In this document: positions 39,001-47,334 of the stretch, in pieces | Layout of the letters: each line of letters starts with the position of its first letter | How positions within the stretch are numbered: the stretch's first letter is position 1 | Source: Brevundimonas subvibrioides | Lineage (GTDB): Bacteria > Pseudomonadota > Alphaproteobacteria > Caulobacterales > Caulobacteraceae | Length of the DNA: 64,000 bases | Assembly (NCBI RefSeq): GCF_027271155.1 | Contig: NZ_CP114542.1 | Coordinates: 1,240,001-1,304,000 of the forward strand | Direction: 5' to 3' | The notes under the pieces: model-generated | What the model was told of the DNA's origin: nothing | What the model saw: only the letters and a program-made list of their open reading frames with translations | Databases searched by the model: none | Translations under genes and position numbers: made by a program

Positions 39001-39347
39001 GAAAGACCTTCGTCGTCCTTCTGGTCACGGGGCTGACGGTGTCGGCCGCAGCCTGCACCGATGCCAGGCGCGCGCGGAACGCCGCGACCTTTGGCGACAA
39101 GCCTGCGGACATCACCTGCTGGACCTATGGGACCGAGACCTTTGCCGGCCGCTCGACGGGCAAGGTCGAATACAACGACGGCGGGCGTATCGCCTTCGTC
39201 GACGCCGCCAACGGCCGCTACACGACCATCGATGGCGAGTGCCGCGTGGTCTATCTGGCTGATGGTGATGAGGCTGCGAAGGCCGCCGTAGCACCGGGTG
39301 AAGCGGGCGGGCCGGTCGCGCCGCCGCCCGCCGTGCCGGAAGCCTAG
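38997..39347 (+). CDS. Small putative lipoprotein after phhA
   Basis: A 116-aa protein with a lipobox (VSAAAC) after a short signal sequence, a globular middle with the motif DITCWTYGTETFAGRSTGK and a second Cys (DGECRVVYL), and a Pro/Ala-rich tail. The two Cys could form a disulphide. Family not recognised. Coupled to phhA by ATGA, but that gene is cytoplasmic, so a shared role is doubtful. Confidence 0.72.
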   Translation: MRKTFVVLLVTGLTVSAAACTDARRARNAATFGDKPADITCWTYGTETFAGRSTGKVEYNDGGRIAFVDAANGRYTTIDGECRVVYLADGDEAAKAAVAPGEAGGPVAPPPAVPEA

Positions 39348-39350
39348 TTC

Positions 39351-39703
39351 CGTTTGTCATCCCCCACGGCGCGCAGCGAAGATCGGTGTCTTGTCATCCC
39401 CGACGAAGCGCAGCGGAGATCGGTGTCTTGTCATCCCCGACGAAGCGCAGCGGAGATCGGGGACGGCGAAGGCCCCATCTAGTCTGGCCACGCCCGGACA
39501 GCCTGCCAAGGCTGAGCCGGGCGACGGCGTGGGACCGCAGGAATGGCGGGCACTACTCCTGAACGCCGCGGCGAGGCGTCATACACCCGCGTCGCGCCCA
39601 CCCGTCTCCCGGCCCAGCCCAGGCGGGCTGTCCGGGAGGGGACCACAGAGAGAGGAGCACCGTCCCGGCTCTTCGCTTCGCTACGGCCGGGATGACAAGC
39701 CAT
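39351..39703 (+). repeat. Large nested inverted repeat with three 37-bp tandem units
   Basis: The outer ends are TTGTCATCCCC (39354 on) and GGGATGACAAG (39689-39699). The left side holds three tandem 37-bp units (39354-39390 diverged, 39391-39427 and 39428-39464 near-identical) with core GTCATCCCCGACGAAGCGCA. Inside, CCCGGACAGCCTGCC near 39490 pairs with GGCGGGCTGTCCGGG near 39622. No credible gene is present in the 380 bases between the lipoprotein and the permease. It looks like a non-autonomous repeat rather than a CRISPR. Confidence 0.82.
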
Positions 39704-39727
39704 CCGGGTGCCGGATGCCGATCGCGC

Positions 39728-41026
39728 CTAATCCTCAACAATGAGACTCTTCGCCTTCGTATCCCGCATCAGGACGTAGGTGATCAGCGAAATCCCGATC
39801 ATGGCGGTGACGTACCAGAAATACAGGCTCTCGCGACCGTCCAGCTTGAACCACAGGGCGACGTATTCGGCCGTGCCGCCGAACACGGCATTGGCGATCG
39901 CATAGGGCAGGGCGACGCCCAGCGCCCGGATATGGGCGGGGAACAGCTCGGCCTTCACCACCGCATTGATGGCGGTGTAGCCGGAGACGATCACCAGGGC
40001 GGCAAGGCTCAGGATGAAGGCGGCGAAGGGGTTGGTCGTGACCGCCAAAGTGCTCATGATCGGCACGGTGCAGACCAGACCCATCACCCCGAAGGCGATC
40101 ATCACCGGCTTGCGGCCGATCCGGTCCGACAGCGCCCCTACGGCGGGCTGCAGCAGCATGAAGAGGAACAGGGCGGCGGCGCTGATCTCGGTCGCCTGGG
40201 CCTTGGAGAACCCGGACGTGTTGGTCAGGAATTTCTGCAGGTAGGTCGTGTAGGTATAGAAGGCCAGCGTCCCGCCAGCCGTCAGGCCGATGACGATCAG
40301 CGCCTCCTTCGGATGGCGCAGGACCAGCTCCAGCGCGCTGGATTTCGGCGCGGCGCGGGTGCCCGGGTCCTTGAAGGCGGTGGTCTCGTCCAGGCCCCGG
40401 CGCAGCCAGAACACCACGACCGCCAGGGCCGCGCCGACGAAGAAGGGGATGCGCCAGGCCCAGTCCGACAGGGCATCCTCGCCCAGGGTCCTCTGCAGCA
40501 GGATCAGCAGCATCAGGGCCAGCAGCTGGCCCGAGATCAGGGTGACGTACTGGAAGCTGGACCAGAAGCCGCGATCTTTCGCCGTCGCCATCTCGGACAG
40601 ATAGGTGGCGCTGGAACCGTATTCGCCGCCGACGCTCAGGCCCTGCATCATGCGGGCGATCAGCAGCAGGACGGGGGCGGCGATGCCGATGGTGGCATAG
40701 CCCGGCGTGCAGGCGATCAGCAGGGAGCCCGCGCACATCAGGCTGACCGACAGCGTCAGGCCGGCCTTGCGCCCCTTGCGGTCGGCATAGACCCCCATCA
40801 CCCAGGCCCCGATGGGGCGCATCAGGAAGCCGACGGCAAAGATGGCGGCGGTGCTCAGCAGCTGGGCGGTCGGCTCGCCCTTCGGGAAGAAGACCGGGGC
40901 GAAATAGACGGTGAAGGCCGCATAGGCGAACCAGTCGAACCACTCAACCAGATTGCCGGCCGAGCCGCCGATGATGTTCTTCAGGCGGCGGGCGGGGGTC
41001 ATGATGGTGGGGGTCGTATCGGTCAT
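39728..41026 (-). CDS. kgtP: MFS transporter, alpha-ketoglutarate permease (KgtP) type
   Basis: A 432-aa, 12-helix permease of the metabolite:H+ symporter family. It closely follows the KgtP pattern throughout: SAGNLVEWFDWFAYAAF, FLMRPIGAWVMGVYADRKGR, ARMMQGLSVGGEYGSSATY, WRIPFFVGAALAVV and SYAVANAIFGG-type YAIANAVFGGTAEYVAL. The ATG at 41026 overlaps the stop of the upstream membrane gene. A 2-oxoglutarate importer fits the adjacent arginine pathway, which consumes 2-oxoglutarate as amino acceptor. Confidence 0.86.
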   Translation of the reverse strand: MTDTTPTIMTPARRLKNIIGGSAGNLVEWFDWFAYAAFTVYFAPVFFPKGEPTAQLLSTAAIFAVGFLMRPIGAWVMGVYADRKGRKAGLTLSVSLMCAGSLLIACTPGYATIGIAAPVLLLIARMMQGLSVGGEYGSSATYLSEMATAKDRGFWSSFQYVTLISGQLLALMLLILLQRTLGEDALSDWAWRIPFFVGAALAVVVFWLRRGLDETTAFKDPGTRAAPKSSALELVLRHPKEALIVIGLTAGGTLAFYTYTTYLQKFLTNTSGFSKAQATEISAAALFLFMLLQPAVGALSDRIGRKPVMIAFGVMGLVCTVPIMSTLAVTTNPFAAFILSLAALVIVSGYTAINAVVKAELFPAHIRALGVALPYAIANAVFGGTAEYVALWFKLDGRESLYFWYVTAMIGISLITYVLMRDTKAKSLIVED

Positions 41027-41475
41027 GCGGCCGGACCCGCAACCGGGGACGACAGGCCCGGCCAGGCGATCCAGGTCCCGACCCCATAGGCGATCCCATA
41101 GACCAGCACGATCAGCGAGCTCCAAAGCACGAAGGGCAGGACGCCGCCCGGGTTGAAGATGAAGGCGGGAACCAGCACCAGGCCTCGCAGCAGATAGACC
41201 GTAGAGATCAGCACGAGGACCGTGCGCATCAGCGGCAGCCGGGGGATCAGACCGGCCCCCGCGAAGGCGTAGGCCGACCAGACCGCCAGCACGCCGGCGA
41301 TGCCAATGGTCATAAGCGTCGGGTAGGGGGAGCCCCGTTCGGCCATCCGGGCTATGCCCTCGCCGGCGCCAAAAAACCGGTACCAGGCGGGGCCACCGGC
41401 GATGACGGCCAGATGCAGGATCGAAGCGGCGGCGCTGAGCACACCGCCGGCGATCAGGAACGGGTTCGGGGCCAT
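41023..41475 (-). CDS. Small membrane protein of unknown function
   Basis: A 150-aa protein with four predicted membrane helices (about 5-27, 53-75, 83-103 and 113-137) and little outside the membrane. I do not recognise a characterised family. It lies between astB and kgtP, overlaps kgtP by four bases, and could help or accompany that permease. Confidence 0.78.
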   Translation of the reverse strand: MAPNPFLIAGGVLSAAASILHLAVIAGGPAWYRFFGAGEGIARMAERGSPYPTLMTIGIAGVLAVWSAYAFAGAGLIPRLPLMRTVLVLISTVYLLRGLVLVPAFIFNPGGVLPFVLWSSLIVLVYGIAYGVGTWIAWPGLSSPVAGPAA

Positions 41476-41486
41476 CGCGGGTCCGA

Positions 41487-42818
41487 TCAGAGGCGCTGGA
41501 ACGGATAGAATCCGGACCCGAGCTTAAGCAGTCCGGTCAGTTCGTCCAGCGCGCCCCGGGTTTCCGCGATCAGGGCCGGGTCGGCGAGGTCGGCGGGGGC
41601 CAGCGTGTCGCGGTAATGGCGGTTCGCCCACTCCGACAGGCCGGCGTGCAGGGCGTCGGTCAGCCGCATGGCCGGGTTGGTGGCGGCCAGCTCGGCCTCG
41701 GTCAGGACGACGCGCAGGCGCAGGCAGGCCGGGCCGCCGCCGTTCCGCATCGACTGGCGCACATCGACGTATTCGACCCGGCCGATGGGGCCGTTGGAGG
41801 CGGTCAGGCCTTGGGCAACGGCGTGGGCGCGGGGGTTGTCGCGGGTCTCGGTCGGGCAGATCAGGGTCAGGCGATCCTTGCCCGGGATCTGCACCAGCAT
41901 GGAGTTGAACAGATAGCTGGAGATGGCGTCGGCCAGCGGCAGGTCGGCGGAGGCGACCTCCACGAAGATCGGCTCGAAGCCCTGCGCGGCCGCGCGGATG
42001 GCGGCGTGGGTGGCAGCGGTGTCCTCGAAGGCAAGGTCGTGGTGGAACAGGGTGTCGAGGGCGCCAACGCAGACCACGTCGTTGTGGAAGGTGCCCCCCG
42101 CGATAGCGGCGCGGGACTGCTGGGCCAGCACTGCTCCGCTGGCACCGTGGCGGCGGACGATGGCCTCGGAGGCCTGACGCGTCTGGCGGGCGGGGAAGGG
42201 GCCGTCCCAGGCCTGATGCGCGTCGCGGCCCCAGACCAGCAGGTTGACCCCGGGCGACCCATGCTCGGCGCACAGGCGGACATGGTTGGCGGCGCCTTCA
42301 TCGGCCAGATGGGCGACGGCGGGCAGGGCATCGTGGACGGCAAAGCGGGTGGGGTCGGGAAACAGGGCGTCCAGTGATCGTTTCGTCTGGGCGTGCTCCA
42401 GCGACCGATGCAGGTTGGTGTGCAGGTTGGCGGGAGTGAAGTGGACGCGGCCGTCGGCGGCGTCGGCGCTGGGCGTCACGGTGGCGGCATTGGCGGCCCA
42501 CATGGGGCTGGCGGAACAGGCGGCGGCGGCGAAGGCCGGGGCCTCCTGCCAGGCCTTCTCCAGCACCCGGGCGTCCGGGCCGGTGAAGCCGAGGCTGCGC
42601 AGGAAGGGGATGTCGGGCCGTTCGTGCGGGGGCAGGACGAATTGGGGCAGGCCGAGGTCGGCGAGCCGCTTCATCTTGTCGAGCCCCTGCAGAACGGCCG
42701 CGCGGGGGTTCGACGCCTCGCCCTTGTTCAGGCTGGAGGCGAGGTTGCCGGGGCTCAGACCGGCATAGGAATGGGTCGGGCCGATCAGGCCATCGGCATT
42801 GGCTTCGAGGGCTTTCAC
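41487..42818 (-). CDS. astB: N-succinylarginine dihydrolase
   Basis: The second AST step (443 aa): N2-succinylarginine to N2-succinylornithine, CO2 and ammonia. An amidinotransferase-fold enzyme with DGLIGPTHSYAGLSPGNLAS at the N-terminus and the nucleophile Cys in NGGGPACLRLRV. The start is GTG at 42818. It is 25 bases downstream of astD. Confidence 0.96.
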   Translation of the reverse strand: MKALEANADGLIGPTHSYAGLSPGNLASSLNKGEASNPRAAVLQGLDKMKRLADLGLPQFVLPPHERPDIPFLRSLGFTGPDARVLEKAWQEAPAFAAAACSASPMWAANAATVTPSADAADGRVHFTPANLHTNLHRSLEHAQTKRSLDALFPDPTRFAVHDALPAVAHLADEGAANHVRLCAEHGSPGVNLLVWGRDAHQAWDGPFPARQTRQASEAIVRRHGASGAVLAQQSRAAIAGGTFHNDVVCVGALDTLFHHDLAFEDTAATHAAIRAAAQGFEPIFVEVASADLPLADAISSYLFNSMLVQIPGKDRLTLICPTETRDNPRAHAVAQGLTASNGPIGRVEYVDVRQSMRNGGGPACLRLRVVLTEAELAATNPAMRLTDALHAGLSEWANRHYRDTLAPADLADPALIAETRGALDELTGLLKLGSGFYPFQRL

Positions 42819-42843
42819 AGACCCCTCTCCCGGCGGGAGAGGT

Positions 42844-44310
42844 TCATTGTCGCAACCCCTTGATCTCGCTTTCAGTGTTCTTCACCGCCCCGGCCTCGAA
42901 GCTGGCGACCGGATAGGCGCAGTAGTCGGCGGCGTAGTAGGCCGACGGGCGGTGGTTGCCGCTGGCGCCGAGGCCACCGAAGGGCATGTCGCCGGCGGCG
43001 CCGGTGGTGGGGCGGTTGAAGTTGACGACGCCCGCGCGGATGCGGCGGATGAAATGGTCCCAGTTCTTCGGATCGTCGCTGACCAGGCCGGCGGACAGGC
43101 CATAGCGGGTGGCATTGGCGGCGGCGATGGCGGCCTCGAAGGTCGGGACGCGGGTGACGGACAGGAAGGGGGCGAACATCTCCTCGTCCGGGACGTCGAT
43201 GCCGGTGACGTCGAGGATCGCGGGCTGCACGAAGGCTCCCGGCAGGTTGTCGACGGGCCCGGAGGCGCGGATCACCCTGGCGCCGATGTCGATCCGCTGC
43301 TGCAGGGCGGCCAGCGCCTGTTCCGCCGCGCGCTGCGAGATCAGGGGCCCGCCATAGGGTTCTGGCGTCGAGTCCCAGGGGGCGAAAATCAACCGGTCGA
43401 CGAGGCTGTTGACCGCTTCGACGATGGCGTCGCCCGCCGCCCCCTCGGGCACGATCAGGCGGCGGGCGCAACTGCAGCGCTGGCCGGTGGTGACGAAGGC
43501 GGACTGGACGACGATGCCTGCGACGGCTTCGGCATCCGCGGCGTCCCAGACCACCAGCGGATTGTTGCCGCCCAGCTCCAGCGCCAGGATGACGTGCGGA
43601 TCGTCGGCGAACTTGCGCCGGAAATGGGCCCCGGCCGCACCGGAGCCGGTGAACATCAGGGCGTCGATGGGCTGGTCCAGCAGGGCGGCGCCGACGTCGC
43701 GGCCGCCCTGAACGAGGTTGAACACGCCCGAGGGCAGGTGGGCTTCCTCAAGGCATTCGGCGATCAGCTGACCGGCGTGAGGGGTCTCCTCCGACGGCTT
43801 GAACACCACGGTGTCGCCGGCCAGCAGGGCAGGGACGATGTGGCCGTTGGGCAGGTGGCCGGGGAAGTTGAACGGACCCAGCACCGCCGCCACGCCGTGC
43901 GGACGGTGGCGCAAGGTGGCGTGGCCGAAGGCGGTCTCGGCCGTGCGCTCGCCGGTGCGCTCGTCATAGGCGCGGATGGACAGGTCGACCTTTCCGGCCA
44001 TGGATCCCAGTTCCGCCGTGGTCTCCCACAGGGCCTTGCCGGTCTCTCTGGAGATGGCTTCGGCGAAGGCGGGGGCGCGGGCCTTCAGGGCGGCCTGATA
44101 GCGTTTCATCGCGTCGATGCGGTCGGCGCGGGGGCGGTCGGCCCAGTCGGGGAAGGCGGCGCGGGCGGCCTCGACAGCGGTGCCGACCTGGGCGGTCGAG
44201 GCCTCGTTCCCGCGCCAGACGCGGCCTTCGGTCGCCGGATCGAAAGAGGCGAAGCCGTCGCCCGCGCCCTCGGTCCAGCGGCCGTCGATATAGAGTTTGC
44301 CGTCGGTCAT
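42844..44310 (-). CDS. astD: N-succinylglutamate 5-semialdehyde dehydrogenase
   Basis: An NAD-dependent aldehyde dehydrogenase (488 aa) oxidising succinylglutamic semialdehyde to succinylglutamate in the AST pathway. The general base Glu is in LALELGGNNPLV and the catalytic Cys in VTTGQRCSCARRL. The N-terminus KLYIDGRWTEG is typical of AstD. It begins 7 bases after the astA stop. Confidence 0.95.
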   Translation of the reverse strand: MTDGKLYIDGRWTEGAGDGFASFDPATEGRVWRGNEASTAQVGTAVEAARAAFPDWADRPRADRIDAMKRYQAALKARAPAFAEAISRETGKALWETTAELGSMAGKVDLSIRAYDERTGERTAETAFGHATLRHRPHGVAAVLGPFNFPGHLPNGHIVPALLAGDTVVFKPSEETPHAGQLIAECLEEAHLPSGVFNLVQGGRDVGAALLDQPIDALMFTGSGAAGAHFRRKFADDPHVILALELGGNNPLVVWDAADAEAVAGIVVQSAFVTTGQRCSCARRLIVPEGAAGDAIVEAVNSLVDRLIFAPWDSTPEPYGGPLISQRAAEQALAALQQRIDIGARVIRASGPVDNLPGAFVQPAILDVTGIDVPDEEMFAPFLSVTRVPTFEAAIAAANATRYGLSAGLVSDDPKNWDHFIRRIRAGVVNFNRPTTGAAGDMPFGGLGASGNHRPSAYYAADYCAYPVASFEAGAVKNTESEIKGLRQ

Positions 44311-44317
44311 GGGTGCC

Positions 44318-45325
44318 TCAGGATTTCACGCGCACGGTGTCGCCCGTGCGCACTTTCAGGGCCTCTGCCACCTCGGCGGGCAGGCGCACGGTGTCGCCGT
44401 CGATCGCGGCCCGGCCTCGCACCGCGCGGAAGTCGCCGACGCTGTCGGTCGATACCAGCGACGGCAGCTCGGCCTCGACGTCGTCGACCACGGAGGCCGT
44501 CAGGCGGCGGGCGTCGCGGACGGTGCGGATGTGGTCGCGGGGGCAGCTGACGGTGGGGCCGGCATCGAAGATGTCGATCAGGCCGTTGGGGCGGAAGCCT
44601 TCGCTCTCCAGCAAGGCCATGGCCGCCACCCCCTGGGGGTGCACCTTGCCGATCACGGCGCGGGCGGGCTCGGGCAGCAACTCGACATAGATCGGGTGGC
44701 GCGGGGCGAGGTCGAGGATGAACTGCTTGTCGGTCGAGCCCGTCATCATGTCCGCCTGGTCGAACGGCATGGGAAAGAATTTGTGCGCGACGTGGTCCCA
44801 GAAGGGGCAGGCCCCGTCGGGGGTGAAGACGCCGCGCAGCTCTGCGAGGACCGTCTCGGCGAACAGGTCGGGCTCGGCACCGATCAGCATGTAGCGGGAC
44901 TGTGACAGCAGCCGCCCCGCGCCGCCCTTGCGCCGGTCGGCCTTCAGGAACAGCGAGCCGACCTCGCTCCAGCCGGTGCATTCGTTGACCAGCTGCAGCG
45001 TCTGGTGCTCCAGCCTGATGTCCAGCGAGGGCGAGGACGAGGCGTTGTTCACCAGCCGGAACGAGAAGAAGGGCCGGTTCAGCCCCACCGCCGCCTTGAC
45101 CGAGGCGATGCCGTCCACGTCGCCGGTGTCGGTCTCCTCCATCATCAATGTGTACCAGCGCTCTTGCGGCGGCAGCGTGCCTTCGAAGCTGTCGCGGCTG
45201 AGATCCAGCCGCTCGGCGAGCTGGTCCGGATCTTCAGGCAGGCTGGTGAAGCCCGGCCCGGACAGGATGGCCAATTCGAGCAGGTGATCCAGGTCGGCGG
45301 GACCGGCGGGGCGGACGACGAGCAT
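44318..45325 (-). CDS. astA: Arginine N-succinyltransferase
   Basis: The first AST step (335 aa), transferring succinate from succinyl-CoA to arginine. It begins MLVVRPAGPADLDHLLELA and contains LFLKADRRKGGAGRLLSQSRY and the family's FFPMPFDQADMMTG. The ATG at 45325 overlaps the stop of the M20 gene, after a palindrome. A single arginine N-succinyltransferase gene is present, not the two-gene aruFG form. Confidence 0.94.
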   Translation of the reverse strand: MLVVRPAGPADLDHLLELAILSGPGFTSLPEDPDQLAERLDLSRDSFEGTLPPQERWYTLMMEETDTGDVDGIASVKAAVGLNRPFFSFRLVNNASSSPSLDIRLEHQTLQLVNECTGWSEVGSLFLKADRRKGGAGRLLSQSRYMLIGAEPDLFAETVLAELRGVFTPDGACPFWDHVAHKFFPMPFDQADMMTGSTDKQFILDLAPRHPIYVELLPEPARAVIGKVHPQGVAAMALLESEGFRPNGLIDIFDAGPTVSCPRDHIRTVRDARRLTASVVDDVEAELPSLVSTDSVGDFRAVRGRAAIDGDTVRLPAEVAEALKVRTGDTVRVKS

Positions 45326-46689
45326 TACGGGATCCTCCCCCGTTGGGGGAGGTGGCGCGCAGCGACGGAAGGGGCTTGCCGCGAAGAGCCGTGTCCGGGG
45401 TTGGCCCCCTCCACCGCTTCGCGGTCCCCCTCCCCCGATGGGGGAGGATTGAGACGCAGCGACTTCAGTTTCAGCGCGTCGATCTCGCCGGACGCGATCT
45501 TGCACAGCATCAGGGTCGACAGCCGGGCGCGCTCGACGAAGCTGTCGGGCCAGGCGAACTCCTCGGGCGAGTGGATCAGGCCGCCCCGGACGCCTAGAGT
45601 GTCGATATTGGGCAGGCCCGCCGCGTGCAGGTTGTTGCCCTCGCAGACGCCGCCCGAGGGCGACCAGGCGATGGTCTGGCCCAGCAGAGCACCGGTTTCG
45701 CGCACTGCCTCGAACAGGGCGGTCTGGGACGCATCCATCGGCTTGGGCGCGCGGGTCATGCCGCCGTGCAGGTCCAGGGTCAGGCCGTCGAACGGGGGCG
45801 ACGCGACGATTTCGGCGATGGCGTCGGTGATCCAGGCGGCGGCCCGGGCGTCCGGGACGCGGACGTTGAAGCGGACGACCGCATTGTCGGCCACGACGTT
45901 CAGCGCCCCGCCGCCCGAGATGCGCGCGACATTGACCGTCACGCCTTCACGCCGGCCGTTCAGCGCGTGAAGCGATGCGGCGACGATGGCGGCCCCGGCG
46001 ACGGCGTTGGCACCTTCGTGGAAGGCGCGACCGGCGTGGGCGGCCTTTCCCGACACGATCAGGTGGAAGTTGCCGCTGCCCTTCCTCGCCCCCGCCAGGG
46101 TGCCGTCGGCCAGGGCGGGTTCGTAGGTCATGCCGACATGACCGCGCGCGCCCAGTTCGGCCAGAAGGGGGGCAGAGGCGGGCGAGCCGATCTCCTCGTC
46201 CGGGGACAGCAGGACGGTCCAGCCCACGCCGTCGCGGGCGGGGTGGGTTTCGAAGGCGGCCAGGGCCCCGAGCATGACCGAGATGCCGCCCTTCATGTCT
46301 GCGATGCCCGGGCCGTTCAGGGCACCGTCGGGACGGTTTACGACCGTCTGGAAGGCGCTGTCGGCCGGATAGACGGTGTCATAGTGGCCGGTCAGGACGA
46401 CCTGGATCGGCGCATCGGGGCGGGCGGTGATTTTCAGGGCGTCTGCGCGGGCCTGGGGGCTAACGGTGCCGTCGTCGGCCACGGTGGAAAAGCCCTGGGT
46501 GGGGATGCGGGCGACCTCGGCGGGCAGGCGGCCGGCCTCGGCCTCCAGCAGGGCCAACATGTCGTTCAGGCCGTCGGGATTGTCACTGCCGGAATTGACG
46601 TTCGACCAGGCGACCGCACGATCGATCAGGACCGCCGCGCCCCGCCCGACCAGGTCGAGGGCGGCATGATCCTGTGGGAGAATCCGCAT
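45325..46689 (-). CDS. M20-family metallohydrolase in the AST cluster (candidate succinylglutamate desuccinylase)
   Basis: A 454-aa M20 (ArgE/DapE/carboxypeptidase G2-like) di-zinc hydrolase. Ligand motifs: His in LTGHYDTVYP, Asp in NGPGIADMKGG, the EE pair in SPDEEIGS, Glu in TYEPAL, and His in GLIHSPEE. The family removes acyl groups from amino acids, including succinyl groups (DapE). It leads the ast cluster, where astE is absent, so removal of succinate from succinylglutamate is a reasonable guess. About 43 C-terminal residues come from a palindromic repeat and are probably dispensable. Confidence 0.87.
   Translation of the reverse strand: MRILPQDHAALDLVGRGAAVLIDRAVAWSNVNSGSDNPDGLNDMLALLEAEAGRLPAEVARIPTQGFSTVADDGTVSPQARADALKITARPDAPIQVVLTGHYDTVYPADSAFQTVVNRPDGALNGPGIADMKGGISVMLGALAAFETHPARDGVGWTVLLSPDEEIGSPASAPLLAELGARGHVGMTYEPALADGTLAGARKGSGNFHLIVSGKAAHAGRAFHEGANAVAGAAIVAASLHALNGRREGVTVNVARISGGGALNVVADNAVVRFNVRVPDARAAAWITDAIAEIVASPPFDGLTLDLHGGMTRAPKPMDASQTALFEAVRETGALLGQTIAWSPSGGVCEGNNLHAAGLPNIDTLGVRGGLIHSPEEFAWPDSFVERARLSTLMLCKIASGEIDALKLKSLRLNPPPSGEGDREAVEGANPGHGSSRQAPSVAARHLPQRGRIP
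45331..45450 (-). repeat. Palindromic repeat between the M20 hydrolase and astA
   Basis: The arms GATCCTCCCCCGTTGGGGGA (from 45331) and CCCCCGATGGGGGAGGAT (to 45450) form an outer inverted repeat, with a second pair CAGCGACGGAAGGGGC / GCCCCCTCCACCGCTTC inside. It lies within the open frame of the upstream gene and supplies its last ~40 codons. Confidence 0.83.
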
Positions 46690-46782
46690 GGCCAGACCTT
46701 AGCCGGGTCGATCCGAAAGGTGAAGGCTTGCGATACCTCCGGATTGTGTGTAAAGCCTGCTTGTCATTTTGGGAGAATTTCG

Positions 46783-47301
46783 ATGACCGACTGGATCAAG
46801 GCCTTCAACCCCACCAGCCCGATCACCACCGAGGCCGAAGCCGAGGGTGCAGCGCGTTCCAGCGCGGTGGCCATGTTCATCGGCGCCGTGGTCGGCGTCG
46901 TCAGCGTGGCATGGACCCTGACCAATCCGGGCGAGATCCAGGCGGCGGTCGCATCGGCCGAGGCCGCCAATGCGGGCGCCTCCGGGGCGGCGTCTGCGGC
47001 GATTCAGGTCGGCCTGTGGATGGCGGGCGGGCTGTCGTTGCTGCAACTGGTCCTGGGCATCGTGCAGTGGCGCAATCCGGGCAAAGTGCTGGCGATCCTG
47101 TTCCTTGTACTGGTGATCTTCGGGATCGTGTCGGCGGCCGCGGCGCCGCTGATGGCCAGCGCCATGCCCAATATCCCCGCGACGCCGATCTGGCAGGTCG
47201 CCCTGTCCATCGCGATTCTGGTGGTCCAGCTGATCCTGCTGATCGCGGGCCTTCGCGGCATCGGCCGGCTGGACCGGCTGCAGATGGAAAGCGCACGCTG
47301 A
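46783..47301 (+). CDS. Four-helix membrane protein of unknown function
   Basis: A 172-aa protein with four predicted membrane helices (about 28-48, 72-92, 100-122 and 137-158) and a short charged C-terminus. No characterised family recognised. The ATG at 46783 follows GGGAGA; the much longer open frame reading in from 45.6 kb is antisense to the M20 gene and not real. Divergent from the ast cluster. Confidence 0.78.
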   Translation: MTDWIKAFNPTSPITTEAEAEGAARSSAVAMFIGAVVGVVSVAWTLTNPGEIQAAVASAEAANAGASGAASAAIQVGLWMAGGLSLLQLVLGIVQWRNPGKVLAILFLVLVIFGIVSAAAAPLMASAMPNIPATPIWQVALSIAILVVQLILLIAGLRGIGRLDRLQMESAR

Positions 47302-47334
47302 GGCGCTTCGGCCGTTGAGGTTGGCGTCCGACGC

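Noticed and set aside
39354..39464. Three 37-bp tandem units as a CRISPR array
   Set aside because: The units abut with no spacers, and no cas gene is present.
42799..44550. Long plus-strand open frame opposite astD
   Set aside because: Shadow of astD and astA; its product is low-complexity and matches no family.
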